Positions 9,335 through 18,427 are shown, numbered from the stretch's first letter. The stretch is DNA of 43,702 bases from Planctomycetota bacterium (GCA_013816485.1 JACDEI010000044.1:1-43702); one strand, 5' to 3'. The notes: generated from the letters alone by a model not told the origin. A program made the numbers and translations.

Positions 9335-11432
9335 CCACTCTGCGAACGCTCCCGCCGGGGTGCCGGCAGACGTCCGCATTCGCGCAATCAGGAACATCGC
9401 TGCTCGTCACGGCTTCACCCTCTTCGAGGTCGCGATCTCGCTCGCGATCATGGGCTTCGCGGTGATCAGCGTGTTGATGGTGTTCCCGCTCGGCCTGAAG
9501 GAACAACAGCAGGCACGTGCGCGCTTGTTGGCGGCGGCGAAGACCATGGAACTGATCGAATACTTCGCCGGCAAGTCCAACAGCGAACGCATGGCCGAGT
9601 TCGAGACGCCGGAGCCGTGGGAGACCCGTCCGTTCAGCTACACCAACACCCGTTGGGATCTGGAGACCCGCCTCGCACGTTTCGATTCCGGCATCCGCCC
9701 CCTGCCGCTCGACATCGCCAAGCGCCTCGACAGCGATGGTGATGAGATCCAACGTCTGCTCGCCGAAGGAGCGCATCTCTACTACGCTGATGCCGCAATG
9801 ATCCCCGGCGTCGACATCCGCCTGCGCAATCCCTCGCCCGCGGTGGAGTCCAACAAGATCATCTTCGCCGTCAGCGGCTACGCGCAGAACAACGCGGTAC
9901 CGGTGCTGCCGTGGAAGGCGTGGCCATACCGTGCCGCGTATCCGTCACCGCCGCTCAGCGCGACCTTCGGCAGCAGCCGCTTCATGCCGCAGGTCGATGT
10001 CATGGTGCCGGTGATCAAGAATGGCGGAAATGGCACGACTTATTCCACCCAGGCGGTGATGCTGGAAGGATGGATGGGCGTTGGTGCCGACCCGGCTTTG
10101 CCAAGTGCGCGCGAGCAGTTGATGGCGGAGGTCTTTCGCAAGGCCCAGGACTACACCGAAACCGTCAACCCGATGACCAATCCGACGTCGTTCACGCCGT
10201 CGTTCACGCCACCTGATGGCAATGCGATGTCGCTCATGACCAAACGCACGGCGTTGGCAGAAGCCTGTCTGGCGTTCGCTCAAGATGCCTTCACCCGCGC
10301 TGGCATCGGCGCGAATTACCAAACCTACGTAGTCGCACCGGGCATCACCGACTTCCGTGCGCTCGGCAGCCAATGGCACACCGAGTTCGTTCAACGTTGC
10401 GTCGCCGCCGAGGCCATCACTGGTGCGTCAGCGAATGCCACGCGTGAAACCCGCCGCACCAGCATCGGCCTGGAGGTGCAGGCCTGGCGCTTTCTAGCGC
10501 TGGCGAGCGCGACCTATTACCTGCGTCGCGAATCCGAGCCCGAGCCCGACCTGTCGATGCTGATGATGGGTACCATTCCGCTGAGCACCGATCGTCTGCG
10601 CTACTATAACGACCGCTGCACTGAAGCCGCGATGCGCTACGCCGCGAGCTTTCCGTATGACTGGACCGCGCCCCGCCCACACGCCCGCGCGATCATGATG
10701 GATTATCCACTGATCGAGTTCGATCTCTTCACGCCACCACGCAGCGGAGCGATTTCTGGAGCCGGCGGATCGATGGCAGCGATGTGGCGCCCGGTGTCCG
10801 CGCAGCGCATCACCGGTGTTGGTCTGCCCGGTGTGTTCCCAGGTGTGCTGGAAGCCGGAACCTGGACCAGCAGCGTCTCGCCGTTCGCTGGCACCGATGG
10901 CCGTGACGGCACCCATCGCCTGTGGGGCGATGCCAGCCATTTCACCCTCACCCGCAAATTCCATCCCCGCGATCGCTGCCGTGAACTGGTGTTCTGGACC
11001 GTCGATTGGCAATCCTACGAAGACGCCGAGACCGCACCGGCTGCGCCGCTCGATGCCAGCCGCACGCTCTGCCACGGTGTCCATCAAGGGAATCGCAACG
11101 ACTACGATGGACGCCTCCGCGGTGGGGTATCGACCGAGGACGCCCTGCATCTGCGCAATCCCGAACGCATGGTCAGCTTCACTCGCGATGTCTCTGCACT
11201 GCCCAGCGGCAGCGATGTCACCAGCGCGCTGATGACCCAGGGCGGTGCCAATCTTGGCAGTGATCAGGGCAGAACCGGTTCGCGCACGGTGCTGCTCGGC
11301 ATTTATGGTGCGGATCGCAACCGTAATTACCTACTTGATCGCGGTCCGGTGCCAAAGTCGGTACGCATGCGCGCGACGCAGGTATCGCGTTTCACCTACT
11401 ACGATCCACGCCTGCCGATCACGCTGCGGTGA
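9312..11432 (+). CDS. Very large pseudopilin-like protein with type IV prepilin N-terminus (GspI/PilV-like head)
   Basis: 706 residues. A long 34-residue basic leader ends in Gly34, followed by the class III prepilin cleavage site and hydrophobic helix FTLFEVAISLAIMGFAVISVLMV, with the conserved Glu at +5 of the mature protein. The helix continuing into FPLGLKEQQQAR resembles GspI/PilV minor pilins, but those are usually 120-200 residues; the remaining ~600-residue region is of unknown fold. A GGAG motif lies 7 nt before ATG 9312, supporting this start. It begins a three-gene operon (7-nt gap to the next) and is likely processed by a prepilin peptidase encoded elsewhere. Confidence 0.85.
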   Translation: MRSMRQDDHSANAPAGVPADVRIRAIRNIAARHGFTLFEVAISLAIMGFAVISVLMVFPLGLKEQQQARARLLAAAKTMELIEYFAGKSNSERMAEFETPEPWETRPFSYTNTRWDLETRLARFDSGIRPLPLDIAKRLDSDGDEIQRLLAEGAHLYYADAAMIPGVDIRLRNPSPAVESNKIIFAVSGYAQNNAVPVLPWKAWPYRAAYPSPPLSATFGSSRFMPQVDVMVPVIKNGGNGTTYSTQAVMLEGWMGVGADPALPSAREQLMAEVFRKAQDYTETVNPMTNPTSFTPSFTPPDGNAMSLMTKRTALAEACLAFAQDAFTRAGIGANYQTYVVAPGITDFRALGSQWHTEFVQRCVAAEAITGASANATRETRRTSIGLEVQAWRFLALASATYYLRRESEPEPDLSMLMMGTIPLSTDRLRYYNDRCTEAAMRYAASFPYDWTAPRPHARAIMMDYPLIEFDLFTPPRSGAISGAGGSMAAMWRPVSAQRITGVGLPGVFPGVLEAGTWTSSVSPFAGTDGRDGTHRLWGDASHFTLTRKFHPRDRCRELVFWTVDWQSYEDAETAPAAPLDASRTLCHGVHQGNRNDYDGRLRGGVSTEDALHLRNPERMVSFTRDVSALPSGSDVTSALMTQGGANLGSDQGRTGSRTVLLGIYGADRNRNYLLDRGPVPKSVRMRATQVSRFTYYDPRLPITLR

Positions 11433-11439
11433 GCCACCT

Positions 11440-12630
11440 ATGACCTCCCCCCGTCCCCTCAGCGCCTTCACCCTGATCGAACTGATGATCGCGGTCAGCC
11501 TCGGCATGCTGGTGCTCTACACCGCCTTTGCCGCCGTCCGTGTGGCCACTGGTGCCGTCACCGCGTCGCAACGCCTCGCGACCGAGAACGCCATGCTGCG
11601 CATCGGCCTGGAGGCCGCCGTCGATGAGGCAGATTTCTGGACCGGCTCCGACGATCCCGAGGTCGGTGGCAACCGGCCGCTGCGCGGCATCGATGCCGGC
11701 AATGGCGCGGGCAGACCATTCACTGATTTCCGCGACCTCGGTTTTATCGACCCGGCTGCCGCCAACGCCACCTGGAATGAAACCCCTGGCAGCACGCGCC
11801 GCGGCTGGAGCGCCAGCCCGCTCGCCTGGTCGGCCGCCGATCCACGCACGTGGTGCCGCGCCAACGTGGCCGAAGAAGGCACCGTCAATCCCGGCGGCAA
11901 TTCACCACGCACGTTCTGGGGCCACTTCGGCATCTACAGCCACATCGATCCCAACCGTGCGTGGCATGCGTGGTATCCCAACCAAGTGCGTGGGCTGATT
12001 GATGGCCTTGGTTTCTACGGCCTGTTTGAATATCTGCCGTCGAACGCCTTCGCCATCTACCACGGCACCACGCCGCCCAAAGGCGCATCGAACAACACCA
12101 TCAGCTTCGGTGGCGTGCCGGTGGCGCTGACCGACAACGGACTCAACTGGCTGTGCCCGTCGGATGGCGGCGACAACACCATGAAGGGTCGCATCCGCAA
12201 CAGCAACGGCTCGCGTTACTACATGCCCGGACCACAAGCGGCGACCATCGGTGATGCGCGTCTGCTCGCCAAGATCGGTTACGAAGGACGTGACTCGGGA
12301 TACAACGCCTCGGAGATCACTAATTTCCTTGATCGCACCCGCACCAGGCGCGAACTCATGCGGCGCAACGGCGTCCTCACCGCGCCGGGCCACTGGCCAG
12401 AGGTCACCTACCGCGTGCACCGCTTCATCGAACGCGGTCATCCCGTGACCCTGTGTGTAGTCGAGATGACCAGTCCGCTGACCGGCGCGCAGATCGCGCT
12501 GCCGTTCACCACCGTCGCCACCACCTTGCGCGGTGCGCGTCAACAACGCCGGCCTGGGGACGGCTGGTCCGATCCCTTCAGCGCCATAGCCGCTGAACGC
12601 GAGACCCTCGACTACGTGGATCTGCCATGA
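11440..12630 (+). CDS. Pseudopilin-like protein (GspJ/PilW-like head)
   Basis: 396 residues starting MTSPRPLSA, with a prepilin site where Ala replaces the usual Gly at -1, then FTLIELMIAVSLGMLVLYTAF with Glu at +5. A GspJ/PilW-like helix continues to about residue 50. The large C-terminal part is rich in Trp, Gly, Asn and Pro and not recognisable. The start is ATG 11440, 7 nt after the preceding stop; upstream in-frame sequence is inside the previous gene. Its stop overlaps the next start in ATGA. It is larger than a typical GspJ (~200 residues). Confidence 0.85.
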   Translation: MTSPRPLSAFTLIELMIAVSLGMLVLYTAFAAVRVATGAVTASQRLATENAMLRIGLEAAVDEADFWTGSDDPEVGGNRPLRGIDAGNGAGRPFTDFRDLGFIDPAAANATWNETPGSTRRGWSASPLAWSAADPRTWCRANVAEEGTVNPGGNSPRTFWGHFGIYSHIDPNRAWHAWYPNQVRGLIDGLGFYGLFEYLPSNAFAIYHGTTPPKGASNNTISFGGVPVALTDNGLNWLCPSDGGDNTMKGRIRNSNGSRYYMPGPQAATIGDARLLAKIGYEGRDSGYNASEITNFLDRTRTRRELMRRNGVLTAPGHWPEVTYRVHRFIERGHPVTLCVVEMTSPLTGAQIALPFTTVATTLRGARQQRRPGDGWSDPFSAIAAERETLDYVDLP

Positions 12631-13634
12631 AGCGGTCTGCCAGGAACCATCGCAACGGCACCGTGCTGATCATCGTCTCGGCACTTTCCGCCCTGTTGGT
12701 GTCGCTGGCGCTGACCTTCCTGACGCGCGTGCGCTCCGATGTCGAGGAAGGTGAACTCCAGTACCAACTCGCGCAGGCTCGCGTCACGCTGGTGGCAGCC
12801 TGTCAGTACATCCAGGAATCTTCCCGCATCGGCTGGGGAGCAGACACCGGGCGCGAACATGCGGAGGCTTTCGGCTGGATCGACGTGCGCGACAGCACGC
12901 TCGGCCCACGCATCGCCTCGGCCGGCGTCGTCCCCGCTGCCGCCGGCAGCCGCCCAGCGGATCCGGGCGGAGACGGCGCCGCACGTTTCCCCATCGGCGT
13001 GCCACAACGTTTCGACCTGTGGGTGCATGACGTTCCGCCCTTCGCCATCAGCATGCGCGCGGCCTACAATCCGGTCGACACCGCCGCGCCCGATAATGGC
13101 CGTGCCTACCTGCGGTATCCCGACCCCCAACCTGCGCGGGCGCTGAATGGCTGGGCCGGCACCACCGCCAATCCCGCCGCTGGGGTGACAGCAGCGAACT
13201 TCGCCGCGTGGTGCGATGGGAAACAAACTCCACGTCAGGCCACTGTCGGACGCACATGGTTCCGCTTGGTGCGCGAGCCAACCGGCGCGGTATTTACCGT
13301 CACGTGCGGCGCTGGCGGCGCGCGTGGTTTCCGTACCTGGCTCGAAGTGGCGACTGCTGGTGAGCAGGCGTTGTTCAACAACGATGAGACTTTTTTCAAC
13401 ACGCTCCGCGCCAACGAGCTCCGCTTGTGGTACCGCGTCGAGTGGAGCCCGGCGACGACCGTCATCGACATGAACTTCCTACGCGAACACGAAGAACATT
13501 CCTACCGCGTCAGCACCCCCACCCACGCCGGTGGCAATCCCGACAACGGCTACAGCGGCCAGCAGATGGCGCCGAACATGGGCGGGACGATCCAGTGGAT
13601 CCAACGGCTCCGGCATGAGCCGGACGTGTGGTAA
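12627..13634 (+). CDS. GspK/PilX-like minor pseudopilin
   Basis: 335 residues. After MKRSARNHRNG comes a hydrophobic helix TVLIIVSALSALLVSLALTF and then RVRSDVEEGELQYQLAQAR. The hydrophobic helix lacks Glu at +5, which is the known hallmark of GspK, the tip pseudopilin. It overlaps the preceding gene by 4 nt (ATGA), indicating translational coupling. With the two upstream genes it would form an I-J-K-like tip complex. It ends 1 nt before the stop of the convergent hydrolase gene; no terminator lies between. Confidence 0.8.
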   Translation: MKRSARNHRNGTVLIIVSALSALLVSLALTFLTRVRSDVEEGELQYQLAQARVTLVAACQYIQESSRIGWGADTGREHAEAFGWIDVRDSTLGPRIASAGVVPAAAGSRPADPGGDGAARFPIGVPQRFDLWVHDVPPFAISMRAAYNPVDTAAPDNGRAYLRYPDPQPARALNGWAGTTANPAAGVTAANFAAWCDGKQTPRQATVGRTWFRLVREPTGAVFTVTCGAGGARGFRTWLEVATAGEQALFNNDETFFNTLRANELRLWYRVEWSPATTVIDMNFLREHEEHSYRVSTPTHAGGNPDNGYSGQQMAPNMGGTIQWIQRLRHEPDVW

Positions 13635-13635
13635 C

Positions 13636-14943
13636 TCAGTCGAACGCCTTGCGCATGAACACGTACGTCTGCGGCTGGGCAAAGTACGCACAGTGGTGCA
13701 CTAGGCCGGTCTTGAAGTCGTAGACCTGATCTTTGGGAATACGCAATTCCTCGCGCAGATCATCCATCGAGCCGGTGTCGACCACCAGGTCGTTGTTGGC
13801 GGCGAACAGCACATCGGTGCCGTAATCCGCTAGGCGGGTTTTCGCCTCGGTGATGTAGCGCCACAACTTGAGCCCGGGTTGCTCCACCTGGTAATTGGCT
13901 TTGATCGCAAAACGGCCCACCGTCGGGTTGCTCAGGCGACGCAGGTGTTTGATCTCGCTATTGTTCGACATGCGCGCCATCGACAGAAACCCAGGGATCA
14001 GGTGTACCGCCGCATCAGCGACACCGATGGCCGCGGCGCCGCGGATCAGCGCTGACACCACCTGCATCAGTCCGGCACCGACGCTAAAAAAGATCTTCGC
14101 CCAGCCGGCGAAGTCGCCGACCTTGTTGGTGAGCGTGCCGAGGAACCCCGCGAGATTCGCCAAGTAATTGAGCGTCTCGGTCAGCCGCGGCGGTGACGCC
14201 AACCCGGTGCCGGCCAACGGCACGGCAACGTAGACCACCCGCGTACCGGCCCGTCCGGGGCGGAGCACGTCGAGCCACCAGCGCACCACCAAGCCGCCAC
14301 GACTGTGGCAGATCACATCGATCTTGGCCGCGCAGCCGTCGAAGCAGCGCGCCAGTTCGCTGGCGTTCAGCCACGCGGGAACAGCCAGCGTCGGATGGTT
14401 GAAGAGCAGGATCTCATCGTAGGTCGTGAACGCCCAGATAAGGAAATCCTTGCCCGGTCCCTCCGGATCGGTGAAGGCTTTTTCGTACATCGCACCGTGA
14501 CTGAACGTGCCGTGCACCAACAGGAGGATGCGTTTCGCCTTGGTCTTCACCTGCGGTTCTTGGACCTCCTCAATCACGCCGTCCTTGCGCCAACGGAAAA
14601 GGCCCTGCGTCGGCGTCAGCTTCTGGTCGATTTCGTCGAGCTTGTCCTTCAACCGCCCTGGGGCGAGGCGCTCGAATTCGCTGGTCCACACCGGTTTTCC
14701 ACCCGCGCTGGCAACCATGCCCGCACGCCGTGCCGGTCGCAGCCCGACCGGCCGCAGACCAGCCCCGAGTTCAAAATTGAAACCGGCATCGCTCTCAACC
14801 AGGGTGAGGGTCTCCCACGGATCATCTTCCGGCCGGTGCAGGCGGCGGCGTAACGTCGCCGCCGCCGGCACGGTGCTGTCACTGCCCTTGAAACCGAGGG
14901 CGGACAGCTCCGAGGTCGCGGGAATCCAAGCCGGAATCGTCAT
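13636..14943 (-). CDS. Alpha/beta hydrolase (lipase-like) in operon with CHAT-transglutaminase protein
   Basis: 435 residues. After a variable N-terminus (1-~135) comes an alpha/beta hydrolase core: oxyanion strand ILLLVHGTFSH (139-149), nucleophile elbow ICHSRGG with Ser214, and a C-terminal acid/base pair probably formed by Asp385 or Asp389 (NNDLVVD) and His416/His417 (VHHCAYF). A hydrophobic segment at about 260-320 could be a lid or membrane contact. There is no signal peptide, so it is probably cytoplasmic. A GAGGAG ribosome binding site lies 6 nt before ATG 14943. It is the second gene after the CHAT-transglutaminase gene (51-nt gap). Related hydrolases are often encoded beside CHAT proteins. 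The triad is intact, so it is likely an active esterase or lipase; the substrate is unknown. Confidence 0.85.
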   Translation of the reverse strand: MTIPAWIPATSELSALGFKGSDSTVPAAATLRRRLHRPEDDPWETLTLVESDAGFNFELGAGLRPVGLRPARRAGMVASAGGKPVWTSEFERLAPGRLKDKLDEIDQKLTPTQGLFRWRKDGVIEEVQEPQVKTKAKRILLLVHGTFSHGAMYEKAFTDPEGPGKDFLIWAFTTYDEILLFNHPTLAVPAWLNASELARCFDGCAAKIDVICHSRGGLVVRWWLDVLRPGRAGTRVVYVAVPLAGTGLASPPRLTETLNYLANLAGFLGTLTNKVGDFAGWAKIFFSVGAGLMQVVSALIRGAAAIGVADAAVHLIPGFLSMARMSNNSEIKHLRRLSNPTVGRFAIKANYQVEQPGLKLWRYITEAKTRLADYGTDVLFAANNDLVVDTGSMDDLREELRIPKDQVYDFKTGLVHHCAYFAQPQTYVFMRKAFD

Positions 14944-14994
14944 CCTGTTCTCCTCATGACGGGGTCTTCACCACGATGACTTCCGCGAACCGCC

Positions 14995-17229
14995 TCATGG
15001 CAGCGGCAGCACGCCTTTTTCACGCGCCACGCTGATGTCGATCAGGCAGTCGAAGTCGGCAGGCAAACGCAGCGCATCCATCCCGGCATGCACTGCATCG
15101 GCAAAACCTGAGCGTTTGGCGATACGCGTCGCTTCGACCGGCCACAATGCCTGGGCACGGATGAGGTTCACCACCTCGTCGTGTTCCCTGACCATCCATC
15201 CGGCCGTCGCCATCGGCACCTGTCCGGTGACAGTAGCGTTCGACGATTCTGCGGTGGTGTTGGCGTAGTCACCGCGCCGGAAGGCGTCCCACGCTGCTTC
15301 CGAACGCCAGTATCCAGGCAGCGCATGACCCTTGAGCAACAGGATCACCGGCCGCAGACCGATGCGTTCCCAACACGCCGCCAGCAGCAATGCCAGGTCG
15401 ATGCAGGTACCGCGGCGTTCCTCCAGCACGGCCGAAGGACTGCGCACGCGCTGCGCCGCCGCGGTGTAGGTCGGCGGCGGATTGACGTAGGCCAGACCGA
15501 TATCCCAGGTCAAAGCAGCCCACAACGCCTGCGCCTGCAGATCGACGGCGATGCCGGGATCATCACCGGCCCGGATGCCCAGGCCCTGGTACCCGTCGAA
15601 ACTCGCATCGGGATCATCCGCCAAGGTGCACAGCGCACGCTGCGCCTGATCGACGATGCGCGTCACCGCCGGATCTCGCGGCAAGACGAACGACGGCAAC
15701 CATTGGCGATCCTGGTCGTCGTCAGTCCATTCATCACCGGCGAGCAGTTGCACCGGGTGGGTCGACTGGTGGATCAGCTTCCCACCGACCTCGACTTCGA
15801 CGAGCAAGGTCGAGCGCACGCTCTCCTTGATGCGTCCGAGCGCCGAGACCACCGGTACCCGCACTTTCGAACGCAGATCGGTAATGACCTCGGTGAGCGT
15901 CAACTGCGCCTTCCATGCCACGTCCTGGCCGCCGGCGGACAACACCACGCGGACGCAGACGCCCGCGACCGCACCATCCCCAGGGCTGACCAGGGCGAAG
16001 CACTTGAAGAGGTCGCGATCGTTGTGCAGCAGCGAATAGTTGAGGCGCGGCAGCGGTTCGCAATCCACCTCGACAACAGGTGGATTGGCACTGCCCCGCA
16101 GCCCAGCCATGCGACCGGAACCGGAACCGAAATCGGAACCCAGACCACTCAGGCCCAGACCCGATTGCTTCGCGGCTGCCTCGTCCTGGATCAACGCTGG
16201 ATCCATATCGATCAGCGAGCGATCGGACCACAAAACAAGTCCCGCGCCATGCAGTTCGATACCCTTAGCCCGCAGCATTACCCGCGTCTGAATCAGAGCG
16301 GCATGCGGCGTGTGCCGACGGTCCCGCCATTGGCGGTAGAACTCGGAGTAGAAAAAACGCATCGATTCACGATCGATGTCATCTTGGAATCCGACTGCGG
16401 CGCACGCTCCACCGATGGCCACTGTCAACGCCGCCAAACGAGTCGAACTCTGGGATCCCAGCGTCACTAGACGCGGCGAGCCATAAGCAAAAGTAGCGGC
16501 AATGCGCTCGTTGCTGACGGTCTCCATGCCCGCCTCACCCTGGGCGAAACAGAGGCCGTTCGGTGGCGGAAGAAAAGGTAATGGCTGCCTAAGCAATTCT
16601 ATCGCTTCGTAGCCCTCGACGGCGGCGAGGTGGAGAATTTCCGGATGATAGTTGGCCACCTGCTGTTGAAGTTGGTCAATAGTGGGATTGCGGACGGGCA
16701 CCGGGTCTATGCCACTGGCCGAGGCCAGGAGTTGCTGATCGATTCGAAAATTGAGATGTGAACGCAAGGGCACCGGCACTGCATCAATAAACAACATCGT
16801 ATCGCTTTCGCCGTTCCACGCAGTCGCACCGTCCCGAGCCCCGACCTGGAGGTATCGCCAGATTGTCAACAAACGACCGCCTTTGCGTCTCCGTTCGCTA
16901 CGGGTGGCGAGTGCTATTACGAATTCCCAGGGCATTATCCGGGCTTCCCAATCAAGCTTTTCCTCACGCCAGCGGATGCCGATCTCCCCCATGCCACTTT
17001 CGATCACGGCGGCAAACAGATCCTGATTGAATCCTAAGGCGGTGAGATCCTGCCGCGCCCCCATGGCCAATACCTCCTCTTCACCGTCGCCATCCCACCG
17101 TTCACGATTGCGCACCACCGAGTTCCAGCGCATCGCCATTTCCTGCAGTCGCGTGCCAGCGGTAAGCTGCCAGATCTGACCACCGGGAGCACGGATCCAT
17201 ACTTTGGTATCGTTGGCAGCGATCGTCAT
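14995..17229 (-). CDS. CHAT-like and transglutaminase-like domain fusion protein
   Basis: 744 residues from ATG 17229 (a GTG at 17319 would add 30 residues with no better support). Residues ~85-345 follow the CHAT (caspase-like) fold: LPWE-like IMPWEFV (98-104), the strand EILHLAAVEGYE (197-208), LVTLGSQSST (254-263), the helix-strand AALTVAIGGACAAVGF (266-281) with DDIDRESMRFFYSEFYRQW, and LVLWSD (331-336). The usual catalytic His and Cys positions hold V/E and Q/S, so the CHAT part looks inactive. A Gly/Ser linker (355-380) and a beta-rich region (~385-500) follow. The C-terminal transglutaminase-like domain has NPPPTYTA, then RRGTCIDLALLLAACWERIG with Cys609, and KGHALPGYW with His635. It is the first gene of an operon with the hydrolase. 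Confidence 0.85.
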   Translation of the reverse strand: MTIAANDTKVWIRAPGGQIWQLTAGTRLQEMAMRWNSVVRNRERWDGDGEEEVLAMGARQDLTALGFNQDLFAAVIESGMGEIGIRWREEKLDWEARIMPWEFVIALATRSERRRKGGRLLTIWRYLQVGARDGATAWNGESDTMLFIDAVPVPLRSHLNFRIDQQLLASASGIDPVPVRNPTIDQLQQQVANYHPEILHLAAVEGYEAIELLRQPLPFLPPPNGLCFAQGEAGMETVSNERIAATFAYGSPRLVTLGSQSSTRLAALTVAIGGACAAVGFQDDIDRESMRFFYSEFYRQWRDRRHTPHAALIQTRVMLRAKGIELHGAGLVLWSDRSLIDMDPALIQDEAAAKQSGLGLSGLGSDFGSGSGRMAGLRGSANPPVVEVDCEPLPRLNYSLLHNDRDLFKCFALVSPGDGAVAGVCVRVVLSAGGQDVAWKAQLTLTEVITDLRSKVRVPVVSALGRIKESVRSTLLVEVEVGGKLIHQSTHPVQLLAGDEWTDDDQDRQWLPSFVLPRDPAVTRIVDQAQRALCTLADDPDASFDGYQGLGIRAGDDPGIAVDLQAQALWAALTWDIGLAYVNPPPTYTAAAQRVRSPSAVLEERRGTCIDLALLLAACWERIGLRPVILLLKGHALPGYWRSEAAWDAFRRGDYANTTAESSNATVTGQVPMATAGWMVREHDEVVNLIRAQALWPVEATRIAKRSGFADAVHAGMDALRLPADFDCLIDISVAREKGVLPLP

Positions 17230-17349
17230 GACGGCGTGGTTGTGGGAACGGGAACCCGCCGGGCAATGCCACTCCAAGCCCCTGTCGGAGCCAGCCGCAT
17301 AGCGCGGTGTGCCCTCCACTGGTCACGGTCCGCACGCCTCCCGTTCTTG

Positions 17350-17365
17350 ATAACAGCACTGTTAT
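17350..17365. promoter_or_regulatory. Palindromic operator candidate between the CHAT operon and lacI-type gene
   Basis: ATAACAGCACTGTTAT is an inverted repeat of two 7-bp arms around 2 bp. It sits 15 bp before the LacI-family start codon, and 120 bp upstream of the divergent CHAT-transglutaminase start. Size and symmetry fit a LacI-family operator; autoregulation is the simplest reading. It overlaps no coding sequence. Confidence 0.6.
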
Positions 17366-17380
17366 TCGGACAAGGCCGCC

Positions 17381-18427
17381 ATGCCGCAAACCATCTCCGT
17401 TACTGAACCAACCCCCCGATCCCGTTCCTCCGCGCACGCGGTGGCGGCCAAGGCTGGCGTCGCGGTCGACACCGTGTGGCAGATCCTGGGCGGGCGCGGC
17501 GAGCGTTACCACGCTGACACCCGACGCCGGGTGCAGGAAGCCGCCAATGAAGTGGGATATCGCCGCAATGCCGGCGCCGTGGCGATCAGCACCGGACGTT
17601 TCCGTTGCTTGGCGATGGTCACCAGTACCGCGGGGCACCGCAGCGTGTGGGATCCAGGCTTGTTCGACGGCATCGAACGCCGGCTGAGCAAGGACGGTCA
17701 CCACTTGGCGCTGGCGTGCTTGGCCGACGAGGACCTGCGCAGCGAAAGTTCGCTGGCGAAGATGCTGCGCGAGCGCACCGCTGACGGACTGATCCTCAAC
17801 TACGTTTATGATATTCCGCCCGAGGTGGAGGACGCGATCGCACGTCACCACCTGGCCGCCGTGTGGGTCAACCGCAAGCTGCCGACGGCCTGCGCGTACC
17901 CGGACGATCACGCGGCCGGTCGCGATGCGACGCTGGCGCTCATCGCGCTTGGACACCGGCGCATCGCCTACCTCTCGTCGCATCTGACGCCGCACTACAG
18001 CGATGCCGATCGCGCTGACGGTTATACCTCGGCAATGGTCGACGCCGGCCTGCGTCCGCAGCGGTTGCTGAGCGATGCTGCGCCGGATGCACGCGACGAT
18101 TGGATGCAGCGCGTACGTTCGCTGCTGACCACCAGCGATCGTCCGACCGCGCTCGTGACCTATGGATCGTTCGCCGCGTATCCGGTGCTGCGCGTGGCGC
18201 AGGAACTTGGCCTGCGCGTCCCGCAAGATCTGTCGCTGGTGACCTTTTCAGCGGCTGCCGCTGACGACGCCGGTCCGGTGCTCACCACGTGGCTGATACC
18301 GTATCGCGCCATGGGCGAAGCGGTGGCCGATCTCGCTCTGCAAGCAACGACTGGCAAACCACCGCCAGCGATCGCCGTCCCCTTTGCCGGCATGGTCGGC
18401 GCAACCCAGTGCGCCCCGCAACGCTAA
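17381..18427 (+). CDS. LacI-family transcriptional regulator
   Basis: 348 residues. A LacI-type helix-turn-helix with hinge helix lies at ~17-65 (AHAVAAKAGVAVDTVWQILGG, then TRRRVQEAANEVGYRRNAGA). The periplasmic-binding-protein-like effector domain follows, with FDGIERRLSKDGHHLAL, LGHRRIAYLS, DRPTALVTYGSFAA and VPQDLSLVTFS, all typical. The N-terminus has about 16 extra residues before the DNA-binding helix. An AAGG motif is 5 nt before ATG 17381. It is 23 nt upstream of the secreted lyase gene in the same direction, so it most likely senses a sugar and controls that gene and itself. Confidence 0.93.
   Translation: MPQTISVTEPTPRSRSSAHAVAAKAGVAVDTVWQILGGRGERYHADTRRRVQEAANEVGYRRNAGAVAISTGRFRCLAMVTSTAGHRSVWDPGLFDGIERRLSKDGHHLALACLADEDLRSESSLAKMLRERTADGLILNYVYDIPPEVEDAIARHHLAAVWVNRKLPTACAYPDDHAAGRDATLALIALGHRRIAYLSSHLTPHYSDADRADGYTSAMVDAGLRPQRLLSDAAPDARDDWMQRVRSLLTTSDRPTALVTYGSFAAYPVLRVAQELGLRVPQDLSLVTFSAAAADDAGPVLTTWLIPYRAMGEAVADLALQATTGKPPPAIAVPFAGMVGATQCAPQR

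Noticed and set aside
15181..16470. A 429-codon plus-strand open frame
   Set aside because: It is antisense to the CHAT-transglutaminase gene and has a composition (R, Q and D rich) typical of shadow frames.
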